DNA of 64,000 nt. Source: Zarea fungicola. Its lineage: Eukaryota > Ascomycota > Sordariomycetes > Hypocreales > Cordycipitaceae. The notes under the pieces were generated by a model that was given only the letters and a program-made list of their open reading frames with translations, made no database searches and was not told the DNA's origin. Location: NCBI GenBank assembly GCA_900169235.1, contig FWCC01000007.1:60235-124234 (forward strand), in the 5' to 3' direction. This document shows positions 33,128-46,738 of the stretch, piece by piece; positions within the stretch are counted from its first letter, which is position 1, and the number at the start of each line of letters is the position of its first letter. The position numbers and the translations under genes are program-made.

Positions 33128-34159
33128 GCTGTGGATGTGACTGCTCAAGACAATGTGGAACAGACAGCCCGAGTACGTGTCAAGGTCTTTCAGTTGCAAC
33201 TTGTATTCGTATGAAAGTAGACAACACAGCGCAGTCTTGACCATCAACAGTATGCGGCGGCCATGTCGGCACATGCACATGCAACTCATTTCGTGGACGA
33301 GTCTGTAGGGGGTGGGCTGGGCTGAAGAGGGCAGGTGACGTCAGGTCAAGATGGCAGCTGGACGGATTGGGTGGCAAGGCGGCAGGGAAAGCAAGACTGA
33401 TGGGGGCTACCTATCAATCATTTCTCTCTTTGTTTTTATTTTATTTCTTATCAACGTACTAGAATGCGTATAGAGTGTAGTCAAGATTTGATTGAATATA
33501 TGCATGCATTTATTTATTTGTTTACAACTGGTCGCAACGTCTGCAGCAGTACTTGTAAACACGCCGAGTGCAGGCTGCCCAGTGCTTCCGTAGGCAGTAG
33601 GTACAGGTCGCCCCGCAGAGCCGCCACAGCGTCACAGGTTATAGTGGCTGCAGTGGGCTGATGGACTCTAAATTTTGTTCATTAATCGTTCTGGGACGTC
33701 TGGTACCTGCTCTACGCCGGGGAATGCGAGCATGCGCAGGTACCTCGCGGGGGCCAGGAGATTGTCCCGCTGGTCGAATGAGGCTCCGCTCTGGTCCTGC
33801 ACGAAATTTGGAGGGGCTGGCTTTTGGAGTTGCTGCGTTGCTGGCTCTTGCTGGCTGTAAAGAGGGCAAAGGCAAGGCAGAGACAGTTTCTCTCCTGGAG
33901 AAAAATCACCACTTGTTTTGCACTGTTTGTCGTCTCCTCCCACCCTGTGTTTACCTCTACGTTGACGTTTTTGGATACGCAAGACGACGGCTACAAGCAA
34001 TCCCTCCCCTCGTCATCAATCAAACCCTCGACGATTCCATTTCGCATTTCCGTTCCGCGCGCATCCGTTACAACGTAAGTCTGGACAACCTTTTCTGAAT
34101 CCCGCGCATGCCGCTTCACGCCGCTTCAATGGGCCTTGGCGGTTTTTTTTTTTTTTTTT

Positions 34160-34193
34160 NNNNNNNNNNNNNNNNNNNNNNNNNNNNNNNNNN
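34160..34193. other. Assembly gap (34 N)
   Basis: Unknown bases bounded on the left by a run of T and on the right by a 7 bp tandem repeat. The true length of the missing sequence cannot be judged. Confidence 0.98.
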
Positions 34194-34222
34194 CCAGTCG
34201 CCAGTCGCCAGTCGCCAGTCGC
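34194..34222. repeat. Four copies of CCAGTCG
   Basis: Perfect 7 bp tandem repeat directly right of the gap. The array probably extends into the gap. Confidence 0.95.
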
Positions 34223-34930
34223 CCACCACCATACCTACCGCCCCAACATCTCATCTCGCATCTCGCATCTCGTCATCGCCTTCTTCCCCCTCTTTCCCCT
34301 GCCCTGGCTCCAACTTGATGCTCTTATCCGGCTGGATTTTGTCTTGTCCTCCCCTCTCCGACAATCCTGCGCTTCTGGCATTGGCCCTACAGTAATGACC
34401 CAAACCGGCCTGTTTTCATGGGCTTGTTTGGGGCGTGCTGAAGCACCATCTGACACATGAGCACAATAACCCCAAAAGACAAAGTAATCGGCTGACCAAG
34501 TTTTGTCTCTTGTTTTTCTCTCTTTGCAGACACACTGAACGAAAGGAGCTATTTTCGCGTCATTCACATTACTCTACCACGAACCCGTTTGCGACCGTGT
34601 TTTCTACTACAACAATATAGACATTGCCCAGCTTTACATTACCACATTTTTTTTTAAAAACAAGGGCGCGCGCGCATTACTCGACGTACGAACCAACCGA
34701 CAGACGAGACACGGCCCGCGACAAACCCCGGCGCGCTTGCGCAGACTTTGGTTATTCCTTGCTTCCTCGTTTCCTTAGCTACAACCCCCCGGATGGGCCC
34801 TGTAGCCTTGTTCAACCGAACCGTCCCACGCAACCGTCTTTTGCGCGACAAGCCATCTTCTCGGTTCCTATTTTGACCACCAAGCGACTACGAATATACA
34901 CATAAAATAGGATAGCTCCAAAGCTTGCGA

Positions 34931-34966
34931 CACAACACCACACAACACCACACAACATCACACAAT
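34931..34966. repeat. CACAACACCA tandem array in the SRPK leader
   Basis: Three 10 bp units (CACAACACCA twice, then CACAACATCA) plus a partial one end two bases before the SRPK ATG. A-rich, structure-poor DNA just before a start codon is typical of a well-translated fungal leader. Confidence 0.9.
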
Positions 34967-34967
34967 C

Positions 34968-38496
<3,529 letters not shown>

Positions 38497-39007
38497 AGAT
38501 TTTGAATTTACAATTTTTTCGCTTTTCTCTCTTCCAAGACTCATCAAACTCTTTGCATCCTTGACTATTCACCCATTGTGCTTCTTGTCTCGTCCTGTCT
38601 TTTTCTCTCTTTTTTTCACTCTTTCATTTTTGTCTTTTTGTCTTTTGTCTTTTGGTCGTTATATATGGAAAGATTATGATATAGAGATTTACAAAGAATC
38701 GGAATCGGAATTGGAGGAAAGAGGAGATGCTTCTTGAAGATGACCGCTGGTTACTGGAGTCTGGTACATGGTTATAGACGACATGTTGAAATGAAAGTCA
38801 TGTTTAAGGATATGTGCAACTTAAATTTTTCAAAACGAGGAAAGGAAAAAGTACAAACGTGAAGCGGTAAAGATTAGCTTGGAGAAGTGCTATGCCCTGG
38901 TGAAGAAAAGTTGAAAAGAAATACAGCAAAGCCCAAAAAAGACGGAGCAAAAACGAAGAGAAAAACATGGTGAAACAGAGACTAATACCCAAAAAAAAAT
39001 CATGTCA
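38497..39007. other. Convergent terminator region
   Basis: 511 bp between the 3' ends of SRPK (plus) and lunapark (minus). T-rich on the left and A-rich on the right, consistent with 3' untranslated regions of both genes. Confidence 0.65.
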
Positions 39008-40338
39008 TCATTTACCCTTGTTGCGTCTCTTTTTCGCCCCGTCATGACTCTCTACCCCCGTACTCGACGACTGCTTATCCCCATGGCCACCACTTACATC
39101 TACAGCCTCACCTCCAGTCTCTTCCTCCTTTACCTCCCTGTCGTCTTTCTCTTCCCGAGTCGAGGCCAGCACCTCTTCCACGATGCGCTTGCCCTCGCTC
39201 GGCAGCAGCTCATCCTCGCCGCCCTCATGCCCATTCTGCGCGTGGCACGCCATGCAGCGCCACACGCCCAGCTCCCCCAGCGTCCTCGTCCCCGGCGGCG
39301 CCTGGCCGTTGACGAGCCGGCAGGCCTGGCAGATGAGCACGATGCGGTTCTTGGGCGCCGTCTCATCCTCGCCCAGGAGCACGTCGAAGATGCGGTCGTA
39401 CCAGTGTGATTCGGGGGCTGACGCATATCCTTGATGCTGCTGCTGATGTTGATGAGAAACAAAATCTTCTACAGCGTGAGGGTGGATGGAATCGGAAAAG
39501 GCATTTGGTGCGAATTCGGCGCCTGGCTCGAGACTATTTGGTGACGGTGGCGACTGGACCGGACCCGGTGACTGTGATGGACCTTGCTGCTGCTGCTGCT
39601 GTCCTGGCAATGGGCGAGGCTGGATATTGGCCGTCGGGGGAGGCGGCATGCGTGTGCGGTTCTGTCCTCCCTGCGGCGCACCACCTTGTTGCGCCTGTTG
39701 CTGGTTGTTGCTGTTGTTGTTGGGGTCCTTGCCATCACCAGCAGCTGCTTCCTTTCTCTTCTCCCCGCCATACTTTTCAATCAGCTCCATGGTCGAATCG
39801 TACTTTGTCGCATCCTTGAGCTTTTGAATCGTCTTGGCCCGTTCCTGTTGGTGGTTCTGGAGGTGCTTGCTGAGGGAGGTGATGCGAAAGTCGAAGAATG
39901 CGCCGATGAGCTTACGGGTGGCGGTGATGCTACGCAAAAAATCGACAAAATTAGTTGCTTTTCTTTCCCTTCCTCAGCGTAAATGTGTCATTGGTAACAA
40001 AAACTTACAAAACTGGCCCGCCTGCTAGACCTGCCCACTCCGCAGGACCCATGTTCTGGTATCCCACCACGACTAGCTGAATGACTGCGTATACCAGGTA
40101 GGCAAAGCCGAGGTACAGAACCCATAGCACCTTGACGCGCCGGGCCTTTGCGCGGGTCTTGTCGAGCGTGGCCTGGGTGCTGGTGATTTTGGCGGAGAGG
40201 GCGGACAGTGTCTTTTCAAACGAGGCCGGCGACGTATCGTCCTTCTGCGACGGGAGCAAGTAAGAGATTAGCTTTAATCGACACGAATAATGGAAGAGTA
40301 GGTTTGTAACGTACACCCCATGGCCAAAAGGAAACCAT
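39008..40338 (-). CDS. LNP1: ER junction protein lunapark
   Basis: Three exons: 40338-40315 (encoding only MVSFWPWG), 40244-40009 and 39929-39008, giving 393 residues. After a coiled coil (ALSAKITSTQATLDKTRAKA, about 18-40) come the two closely spaced membrane helices: LWVLYLGFAYLVYAVIQLVV, then a short loop and a hydrophobic stretch across the second splice junction (GLAGGPVFITATRK). A second coiled coil (about 100-140) precedes a Gln/Pro-rich linker with Q-runs. The lunapark zinc ribbon (about 287-316) reads CQAC..WRCMAC with both CxxC pairs present. Lunapark stabilises three-way junctions of tubular ER together with Sey1/atlastin and reticulons. The acidic then basic tail ends KKRRNKGK. 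The tiny first exon is supported by its GTACGT donor and exact phase. Confidence 0.92.
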
Positions 40339-41555
40339 GGTCAAAGGACTGGTCGGGTCGCTCGGGGCCAAGAGCTGGCTGGGGAGGGGATGTCGTCGTC
40401 AGGTTGCGCGCGGTGGCGCTGGAGAAACACACAGGTGGATTCTGGCGGGCGTAGATACAAATGAGCGAAAGAAAAGAAAAGAGATGTAAAGGAGTGTAGG
40501 TGGCGAAATGCAAGACTTGCGCAAAGACAAAAGGGCCAGTCTTGCGAAGCTTTTCATCTGTTTGTCGGCAGAGTGGGAAAGCTGTTCACAAGGAAGCACA
40601 AGCACAAGCAAGCTGGCTGGCAGTTCAAGTCGTGGTGGGGATCGACTGCTGCGCTGACCAACTGGGAAGGCGGTGAACTGCCTGGGAGTTTACTCCAGTA
40701 TGAACAATTTCATCAAATATACATTATTATAACGATGAATGAGCATTTATAAGTAAATTCTCATATGCGATATTAAAACTAATGATAATCAGTGCATGGA
40801 ATTTCTACGGAGTTGTCTGCTTATTTGGGGCTGGCGCACAACCATTTGGAAGCATCTGTCCCAGTGTCTTCAGTATCTTTCAGCTTTTTTTTACTCATTT
40901 ATTTTGAATGCATATTTCTGATTTACATGCCCACTATTTTATGTTGTTTAACCTTTTTGATCCATAGTCTTGCGTACATGGCGCGCTTTTGTTGCTGAGT
41001 TTTAGATATGGCTGGTTAGCTACCCTATGCAGTCATTTATTTTTAATTGAAAAGGCGAATTATGAATCAAATAATTTTGTACATGGTAATCAGAACAGCT
41101 GGAAACATGAAGGACCAAGAGTCTCACTTGGATCAAGACATCACTGGCCATTATGAATGAGTCGTACAAAGTCCATCACAGTTCCGATACCATCCAAACT
41201 TTACTGTCAATTCTTACGGGGTATCTTAGTCGCGCCGCTTGCCAAATAATACGTCCTGCCTACTCTGCTTGACTTCCACTCAACGTAAGCATCTCGCACA
41301 AGGCCTAAGCTAGCTTCCTTGCTAACTTACCAACATGGCTTTAAACATCCATCTTTAAGCTCATGGCAAATGCTTGACCCAAAATGACCCTAAATTCTCC
41401 GGTGGGTAAAGCCCGCGGCATCCTCAGGATAACAGGGTTTCTGCCAACTTGTTGACAAGTCGATGCGACGCTAGCTTAATTCCAGGCTTTTCCCTCGCCT
41501 TCATTCTACCAATTAAAGTAATTGAAACAACACCAAACTAAATAACCTCATCACA
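40339..41555. other. Divergent spacer
   Basis: 1.2 kb between the lunapark gene (minus) and the small membrane protein gene (plus). The middle (40690-41220) is AT-rich. No gene was recognised. Confidence 0.6.
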
Positions 41556-41988
41556 ATGCAGATTGGAATCGCACGCACCGTCTTTGCCCTGCAGGGCCTT
41601 TTCCTCATGTCCTCGGGCTCCGTCATGCTCCTGTCGCCTTCAACTGTCTCTGCCCCTGGTGCGCAACTCCACGGCGTGCCAAACGACGTCACCATGGTTT
41701 TTGGGTACGTAAAAAGGAAGCGCCTTTCTGTAGGCCGTCGAAATCACAGCCCGGCATTATGCTCACACACCAATTAATAGGCTATCAAGCATCTCACTGG
41801 GCATGTGCTTCACACTAGCCGCCACGCGCGGACCAAAAGACCTCTTCCAGCAGATGCTCATCTTGTTTGGCGCGGGCAAGGCCCTGGCTGTAGGCGTACA
41901 GATGTACTGCGGGCCAAAGTGGTATGGTGTTGCCATCTGGGAGGCCGTTACTGGCGCAGCCAACCTTGCGTGCGCCTTTTTGATTTGA
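41556..41988 (+). CDS. Small membrane protein of unknown function
   Basis: Two exons, 41556-41704 and 41781-41988, giving 118 residues; the 76 nt intron has GTACGT donor and AATAG acceptor with exact phase. The protein is almost wholly hydrophobic with about four helices: IARTVFALQGLFLMSSGSVM (about 5-25), an extended segment, LSSISLGMCFTLAATRG (about 50-65), MLILFGAGKALAVGVQM (about 73-90) and VAIWEAVTGAANLACAFLI at the end. The size and layout recall small four-helix families common in ascomycetes, but I cannot name one with confidence. Confidence 0.75.
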
Positions 41989-42270
41989 AGGGCTGTATTT
42001 ATAGAGATGAAATAGACTTTTTAGGTTTATAGGACTGCTTGTATAATTATATCAAACGCTTAAACTATCAAAAGCAGTGAATATAAATAATATTGATGGT
42101 CCTGCGTGTAACGGCGTCACATCAATGTCTGGCTGCTAACCGTTAGTTGGGGAGATGTTCACTGGGAGAGCTCCATGTCTTGGCAGCCGATTCGATATAT
42201 TCAATAGATGCCTAATTCTAATAATCTTACTAAGAATAGGCTAACTATAAGTTGTAAATCATCCATGACT

Positions 42271-42350
42271 ACATCATAACGCAGCATAACGCAGCATAAC
42301 ACAGCATAACACAGAATAACACAGCACAACACAGCACAACACATCATATA
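42271..42350. repeat. Eight-unit 10 bp tandem array
   Basis: Units of type ACAGCATAAC (GCAGCATAAC, ACAGAATAAC, ACAGCACAAC and variants) run head to tail for about 80 bp, ending about 310 bp before the prenyltransferase ATG. Confidence 0.95.
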
Positions 42351-42379
42351 GCGTATTAAGAGCTACAGGTACTATGTTG

Positions 42380-42461
42380 TACGCAAATATTTCCGAAACT
42401 CGCTATAATGTGGCCTTTTGCTCGCTACGCAAATATTTCCCAACCTCGCTATAAATGGCCT
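42380..42461 (+). promoter_or_regulatory. Duplicated 36 bp promoter block with TATA boxes
   Basis: Two copies (42380-42416 and 42426-42461) share TACGCAAATATTTCC, then AA.CTCGCTATAA and TGGCCT. The second copy contains TATAAAT at 42450-42456, about 200 bp upstream of the prenyltransferase ATG, so it may be the core promoter. Confidence 0.7.
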
Positions 42462-42658
42462 GGCCTTGATCTTCGCTTGCCACGCAAGTTTTGCCTTTGT
42501 TCTATTATCTTGAACCAGTGTTCCGCCTTCTTTCACTGCGCTTCTCGATATACACCCAACGCCTTTCCAGCTGGGTTACTCGTCGTTGCCCAATGAAGGA
42601 CACGGTATATTGATCTACTTCATCAAAGTTTTTTTTTTCATCAACCTGCTGGTCAGGT

Positions 42659-43579
42659 ATGGGGTTCCAACCCCCTTCTGACGGCTCTGGGATCTTTTCT
42701 CCGGTCAAGTTCATAGAAGACCTGCAGTTTGTATGTGGCATTCACGGAGCAGCCTTCTCCAAGTCACATACAGAACAGGTTCTTCAAGTCTACGAGAAGA
42801 GCTTCCGTCGTGGAGCAGTTCTCTGGCGAATCACTGATCGCCCCAGTGACTCAGTAAACTATCGGTTTTATGAAAGAGTATCTGTCGATACAATTCAACC
42901 GGCAATCGAGGCAGGTCTATTAGATCCGCAGAATCCCATGATTCCGTTGATACAGTCTTGGAGCAGCCTCTTTGATGGAATACCTCAGCAGTCGTGTGAT
43001 TTTGATGCTGAAACGGGCTTAGTTAAAGCTTGGGTATATCTTGGCGGAATGCAGCCACTTGATGCAATCTTGGACGCTGAGCATGTACCGGCCGCCATCC
43101 GTCAACACCGCGAGGTATTCCACAGCTTGAATCTAAAGTTTGTTCGTCACGTTGCGGTAGATTATCGTGCTTGCACAGTCAACTTGTATTTTCGAGCACC
43201 GGGACCCCTCTCGCTCGAGCAGCTCACCATGTATTCTGCCCTGGCCAGCTCGTCAAATATTGGCAGAGCAGAGTTCGAAGAAATGTCTCGCCATCTCAAC
43301 CCCGCGGGCTTCACTCTTTCAGTGACAATTGACTCCTCCAGCGGTCACATTCAAAGAGTCGCAATCTACGCACTAAAGGTCCCAAGGGAAAATCTTCCAG
43401 TGCATGACCAGAAGGTTTTGGCTTTTTTCAGGCAAGCCCCTTCCTACGATCTGGAAGACTTCAACGCAGTTGCCTGGTCATTTGGGAGTGGAAATAGTAC
43501 GTATATCAAGGCGGAGAGAAGCTATACAGGGAATTTGGTGCAATTATCGAGAGATTGGAACAGTGCACTAAGCTCCTAG
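42659..43579 (+). CDS. ABBA-type aromatic prenyltransferase (CloQ/NphB group)
   Basis: Single exon, 306 residues, the normal size for soluble ABBA-barrel prenyltransferases. The recognisable pattern is the N-terminal RRGAVLWRITDRPSDSVNYRFYER, then CDFDAETGLVKAWVYLGGMQPL, FVRHVAVDYRACTVNLYFRAPGPL, and the C-terminal strand pair FTLSVTIDSSSGHIQRVAIYALKVP. In this fold repeated alpha-beta-beta-alpha units form a barrel that binds an allylic diphosphate through Arg/Lys/Tyr on alternating strands; it lacks the DDxxD motif, and none is visible here. The enzymes attach dimethylallyl or geranyl groups to phenols, naphthalenes or phenazines. A related fungal group is known to prenylate dihydroxynaphthalene; the substrate here is unknown. 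Next downstream is a convergent transcription factor. The start has no good upstream alternative (an ATG at 42592 stops after five codons). Confidence 0.88.
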   Translation: MGFQPPSDGSGIFSPVKFIEDLQFVCGIHGAAFSKSHTEQVLQVYEKSFRRGAVLWRITDRPSDSVNYRFYERVSVDTIQPAIEAGLLDPQNPMIPLIQSWSSLFDGIPQQSCDFDAETGLVKAWVYLGGMQPLDAILDAEHVPAAIRQHREVFHSLNLKFVRHVAVDYRACTVNLYFRAPGPLSLEQLTMYSALASSSNIGRAEFEEMSRHLNPAGFTLSVTIDSSSGHIQRVAIYALKVPRENLPVHDQKVLAFFRQAPSYDLEDFNAVAWSFGSGNSTYIKAERSYTGNLVQLSRDWNSALSS

Positions 43580-44364
43580 ATGACTTGTGTCAAGTGCCCA
43601 GCAAGGGAAAGGCAGTAATAAGACAGTTACGTGGTAAGGAACGATGTATATAGCAGGTCGCGGGAGTTGCCTTTGACCAGCCAGCAATAATTCCACCCGC
43701 ATTATCTATAACCCAGATTGAACGCCAAAGGTCCGAAACACCGATAAGCTTCCGACACTGCCGAGCGATTGAGTAAGCACATCGACCCATTGTTAGTGAC
43801 GATGGGTTCGCCGGGGTCACTTTAAATGAGCGCTCGCGATTTTTAAGCAGCAACCACGAGACCATTACATTTACGTCGCCATGGTAACTTTGTAATTACT
43901 TTAGTGGCGTGGTAATACACCTTTGCGTACTTGTTTGACTTAGTGGGGGCATAGTAGATATAGTTACAAAGTTTAAAACTTGCCTATTTAGGAAAATGGA
44001 TCCTCCAAGCAAACCGGCACGATGGTGGGGGTAGGGGACATGTACTATATACTCTGAGGCTTGATACTATGAATTACGTTCGACAATATACATCCGTAGA
44101 ATGCTCTGCAATCCGAAAGACTGGAACCGGAGGCTTACTGGCACATTCCGGCTTATGTATAGACGAGTCCGCAAAGTATGTCTAGGACCACTGGTTATGG
44201 CTTGCGGTAGGTTCACAAATGAGACCTGCCCCAGTACTCATTCCGATTCCATCGTATGTCTGTTGGATGCACTATTACACCCAATAGTATTATGTGCTTA
44301 AAAGCATATTTGATTTGTACTGAACAAGAAAAGTAAGATACAATGACAAAGCCGGTCATGCCCC
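43580..44364. other. Convergent spacer
   Basis: 785 bp between the prenyltransferase gene (plus) and the regulator gene (minus). No gene was recognised. Confidence 0.6.
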
Positions 44365-46051
44365 TCAATAGCCCGCAAGCTCAATGGCGATGTTCATCAT
44401 AACACCCAACTTATCCAAACCGGCCTGCCAACTATCTAGTCGTTGTGCGTAACTCTCAATATCAGATTGCTTATAAACCTCAAAAAGCTCACCGAATGTT
44501 TGTAGAGGGTAACCAGAGTAGTCAAGCGTTGTCTCCACCAGCCATTCCTCACGGCTTCGTGCCTCCCAAAGGGTCTTTGTGGACGACAGCGGTAAACAAA
44601 ATACCTTGTCAAGATTCGAGCAGGCTCCCTCGTCTGTGTTGAAGGCAAACACTCGAACTATAACGAACCAGAGGCAGCTCATTCTAGCATGATAGTCAGC
44701 TGACCATTAACACAATCGATGTCCAAGGGATAGAAAAGGCGAACCGTCGACGTGACTCGGAAAATATCCAGTCTTCCCATGTTGCGCTAGGTTTTACTGC
44801 TTCTGTTTCTTCCATAATTGAGGCGCCCTCGAGGGTGATATGCAGTTGCTGTTTTAGAGCCTGTACAGAAGGTCAGTGTTGGTACGTACATGGAGAAGTC
44901 TGTGTCGTACTAGGCATGTTCGCAGCAGCCGAGCACCACGAGCAGGGGTGTTATGGTCTTGGTCAATAATCGCCATCACAATATAGATGGTCACTACCTG
45001 TGTTGCCTGCTGCAGTTCGGCTTTGGAAAATTTAAATCGCTAGAGACAGTTAGCTTGCGACACAACACCCCTGATGCACACCCGTCACTAGTCAAAGTCT
45101 GGCCAGCCGCTACAGAACTCCAACGTACCTCATCATGCAGGTATTGACATTCTGCCTCAATTGTTCTCCAGAGAAAGGCTCGTGATTCCTGGGTCCTGGA
45201 CACAAACATGTGTGAAATACTCATGCAAGTTGCTAGTTTCTCTGGTATAGCATCAAGATGCCAGTGTGGATGTATGAAAGGGGGGAACGTCTGTCTCCGC
45301 AGCATCATCCGTGGAAATGCCCCGATAATGCGCGAGATGAGCGTCGCGGCGTGCCTTGCAGCGATAGACTCGTGCGGGAGAGAAGCCAAGGGGCGTGTTA
45401 CCCGTGACCTAAGTATTAGGTTGGTTTTTGGAGAAAGCGGAGGAATGGGGTACGTTGGTTGATGGAGCAAAAAGAAGGGTGTTTCTGACAGATGCGTGCC
45501 AGTAGTAGATCCAGTCCGTCCTGCCACTCCACTCATCCAGCTGTCGAATGAGCCTCGTGCAACAGTGCTCACACTTGGACCCGTGTGTATGAGCTGTGGA
45601 AATACATCTTCGGCTAACACGTCTTGCAGCCAGTTGTCGTTGTCAGCCATTGACGTTTGTTGACACCACCACGTGGTCGCTTGGCGATAGTGGCGGATAT
45701 TCTGGGCGGCAGGTTCAAAAGAGAGCGACGAAGATACGTTCTGAGTGGCGGTGTATATACACTCCAAGCCTTTGCTCCCACATCGAGCGCATTGGGGAGT
45801 CGTGAAGCTGCATTTAGACTTGGAAGATTTGCAGGCCAGAAATGATATGGGCCGACCTTTGCGCCTTGTTTGTGCCCGACGGCAGTATGAAATATGGCGA
45901 CTGAATGCATTCTCTATAGCAAGTTAGCCAGATCGCGACGGAGGTAGCTTCTGGCGCAGGTAGCCACACCTCCAGTAAAGACCTTGCCGCAAATTGGACA
46001 GACGCCTGAATGTGTCTGGTTTAACTGCTGTCTACCGATCTGATAATCCAT
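44365..46051 (-). CDS. C2HC plus Zn2Cys6-type transcription factor with a missing cysteine
   Basis: Five exons: 46051-45970, 45913-45129, 45039-44911, 44860-44745 and 44683-44365, giving 476 residues with consistent phases. Exons 1-2 join inside a CxxC-x12-H-x3-C finger, CPICGKVFTGE|NAFSRHISYC; the 56 nt intron has branch GGCTAAC and acceptor CTATAG. Right behind it is a Zn2Cys6-type cluster, LACKSSKSKC..PQCARCGSKGLEC, with five of six ligands in correct spacing; the first is Phe (in ISFLAC). The body resembles the fungal regulator family with LRSRVTRPLASLPHES, IIGAFPRMMLRRQTFPPFIHPHWH, ATCMSISHMFVSRT, TWEDWIFSESRRR and a C-terminal SREEWLVETT. Intron 3 sits after VVTIYIVMAIIDQ..RTCL, a segment that must be kept as exon. 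Likely a pathway-specific nuclear regulator. It is transcribed divergently from the SDR gene and converges on the prenyltransferase. The start could lie in an upstream exon. Confidence 0.8.
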
Positions 46052-46438
46052 GATGCCGTCAATGTACGATGTTGGCTTGATAATCTCGGCACCGTAGGGA
46101 GCGCTAAAAGCACATATCCTAGCACTACATCAAACCTACAAGTAACCTACCTCTTAGTTAATTATACTAATGGATGGGGTTACTGGTATGTATTGCTAGT
46201 TGAATCAGCTGAAACTTCCCGGCCAAAACCCACCACCTCTGCAGGATGTTTGTCAGCTGAGCAACTCCAGAATTTACCGCAAAATCGCGGCAGCAATGTG
46301 GAAGCGCACAGCAGACAACCCTCCATTTGAGTGATTCTGATTTATAATAGGCAGCCTGGAATAAGCAGTGGGGTAAAGTAGCCTCGCCCTCCGCGAACTC
46401 CGTTATGGCGTCAACTGCAACCCGGACTGGCCCACCCT

Positions 46439-46455
46439 CCGGCCAACTTGGCCGG
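46439..46455. promoter_or_regulatory. 17 bp palindrome, candidate operator 1
   Basis: CCGGCCAA-C-TTGGCCGG: two perfect 8 bp inverted arms around one central base, with terminal CCG and CGG triplets. It lies 284 bp upstream of the SDR ATG. Confidence 0.75.
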
Positions 46456-46492
46456 GACTAACAACTTGTGTCGGAGGAGAGTGGACCTGCTC

Positions 46493-46509
46493 TCGGCCAG
46501 TTTGGTCGG
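46493..46509. promoter_or_regulatory. Near-copy palindrome, candidate operator 2
   Basis: TCGGCCAG-T-TTGGTCGG matches operator 1 at 13 of 17 positions with the same spacing; centres are 54 bp apart, about five helical turns. Confidence 0.65.
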
Positions 46510-46659
46510 TAACACAGGAAGCTCAAGCTCCTCCGTGCGAACCAGCTTATGAATTGAAGACGCTCAATGTCGCCGTGGTCCTTACATTTGCATAATGACG
46601 CGATTTTTGCTGCCTGTTTACTTGGCTGAGCAGAGGATGATCTATTCTCTCGATGGGTG

Positions 46660-46666
46660 TATAAAG
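46660..46666 (+). promoter_or_regulatory. TATA box of the SDR gene
   Basis: TATAAAG, 73-79 bp upstream of the ATG at 46739. Confidence 0.65.
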
Positions 46667-46738
46667 TCTCAGGAGGTCACCTCGAAAAACTAGGGCATCA
46701 CAACGGTTCATTCTATTATTTCAAGCAAAACATCAATC

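Larger units (their letters stand above)
32884..34967. other. Long 5' region of the SRPK gene
   Basis: 2.1 kb between IWS1 and the SRPK start. It probably includes the SRPK promoter and a long leader: CT-rich and pyrimidine-rich stretches from 34240 onward are typical of fungal 5' leaders. It contains the assembly gap, a 7 bp tandem repeat and a CACAACACCA array. No coding gene was recognised. Confidence 0.6.
41989..42658. other. Upstream region of the prenyltransferase gene
   Basis: Contains an eight-unit decamer array and a duplicated 36 bp block carrying TATAA sequences, both listed separately. No coding sequence was recognised. Confidence 0.65.
46052..46738. promoter_or_regulatory. Divergent promoter of the regulator and SDR genes
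   Basis: 687 bp between the start codons. It holds a perfect 17 bp palindrome, a near-copy 54 bp away, and a matching half-site at 46219-46226 (CCGGCCAA), with a TATAAAG close to the SDR gene. CGG/CCG inverted pairs are the usual targets of Zn2Cys6 regulators. Confidence 0.7.

Noticed and set aside
42271..42350. Decamer array as a CRISPR-like repeat
   Set aside because: Units are 10 bp with no spacers, in a eukaryotic genome; a simple tandem repeat.
45914..45969. Frameshift in the finger of the C2HC/Zn2Cys6-type regulator
   Set aside because: At first it looked like a broken frame, but a 56 nt intron with a GGCTAAC branch and CTATAG acceptor restores a perfect C2HC finger.
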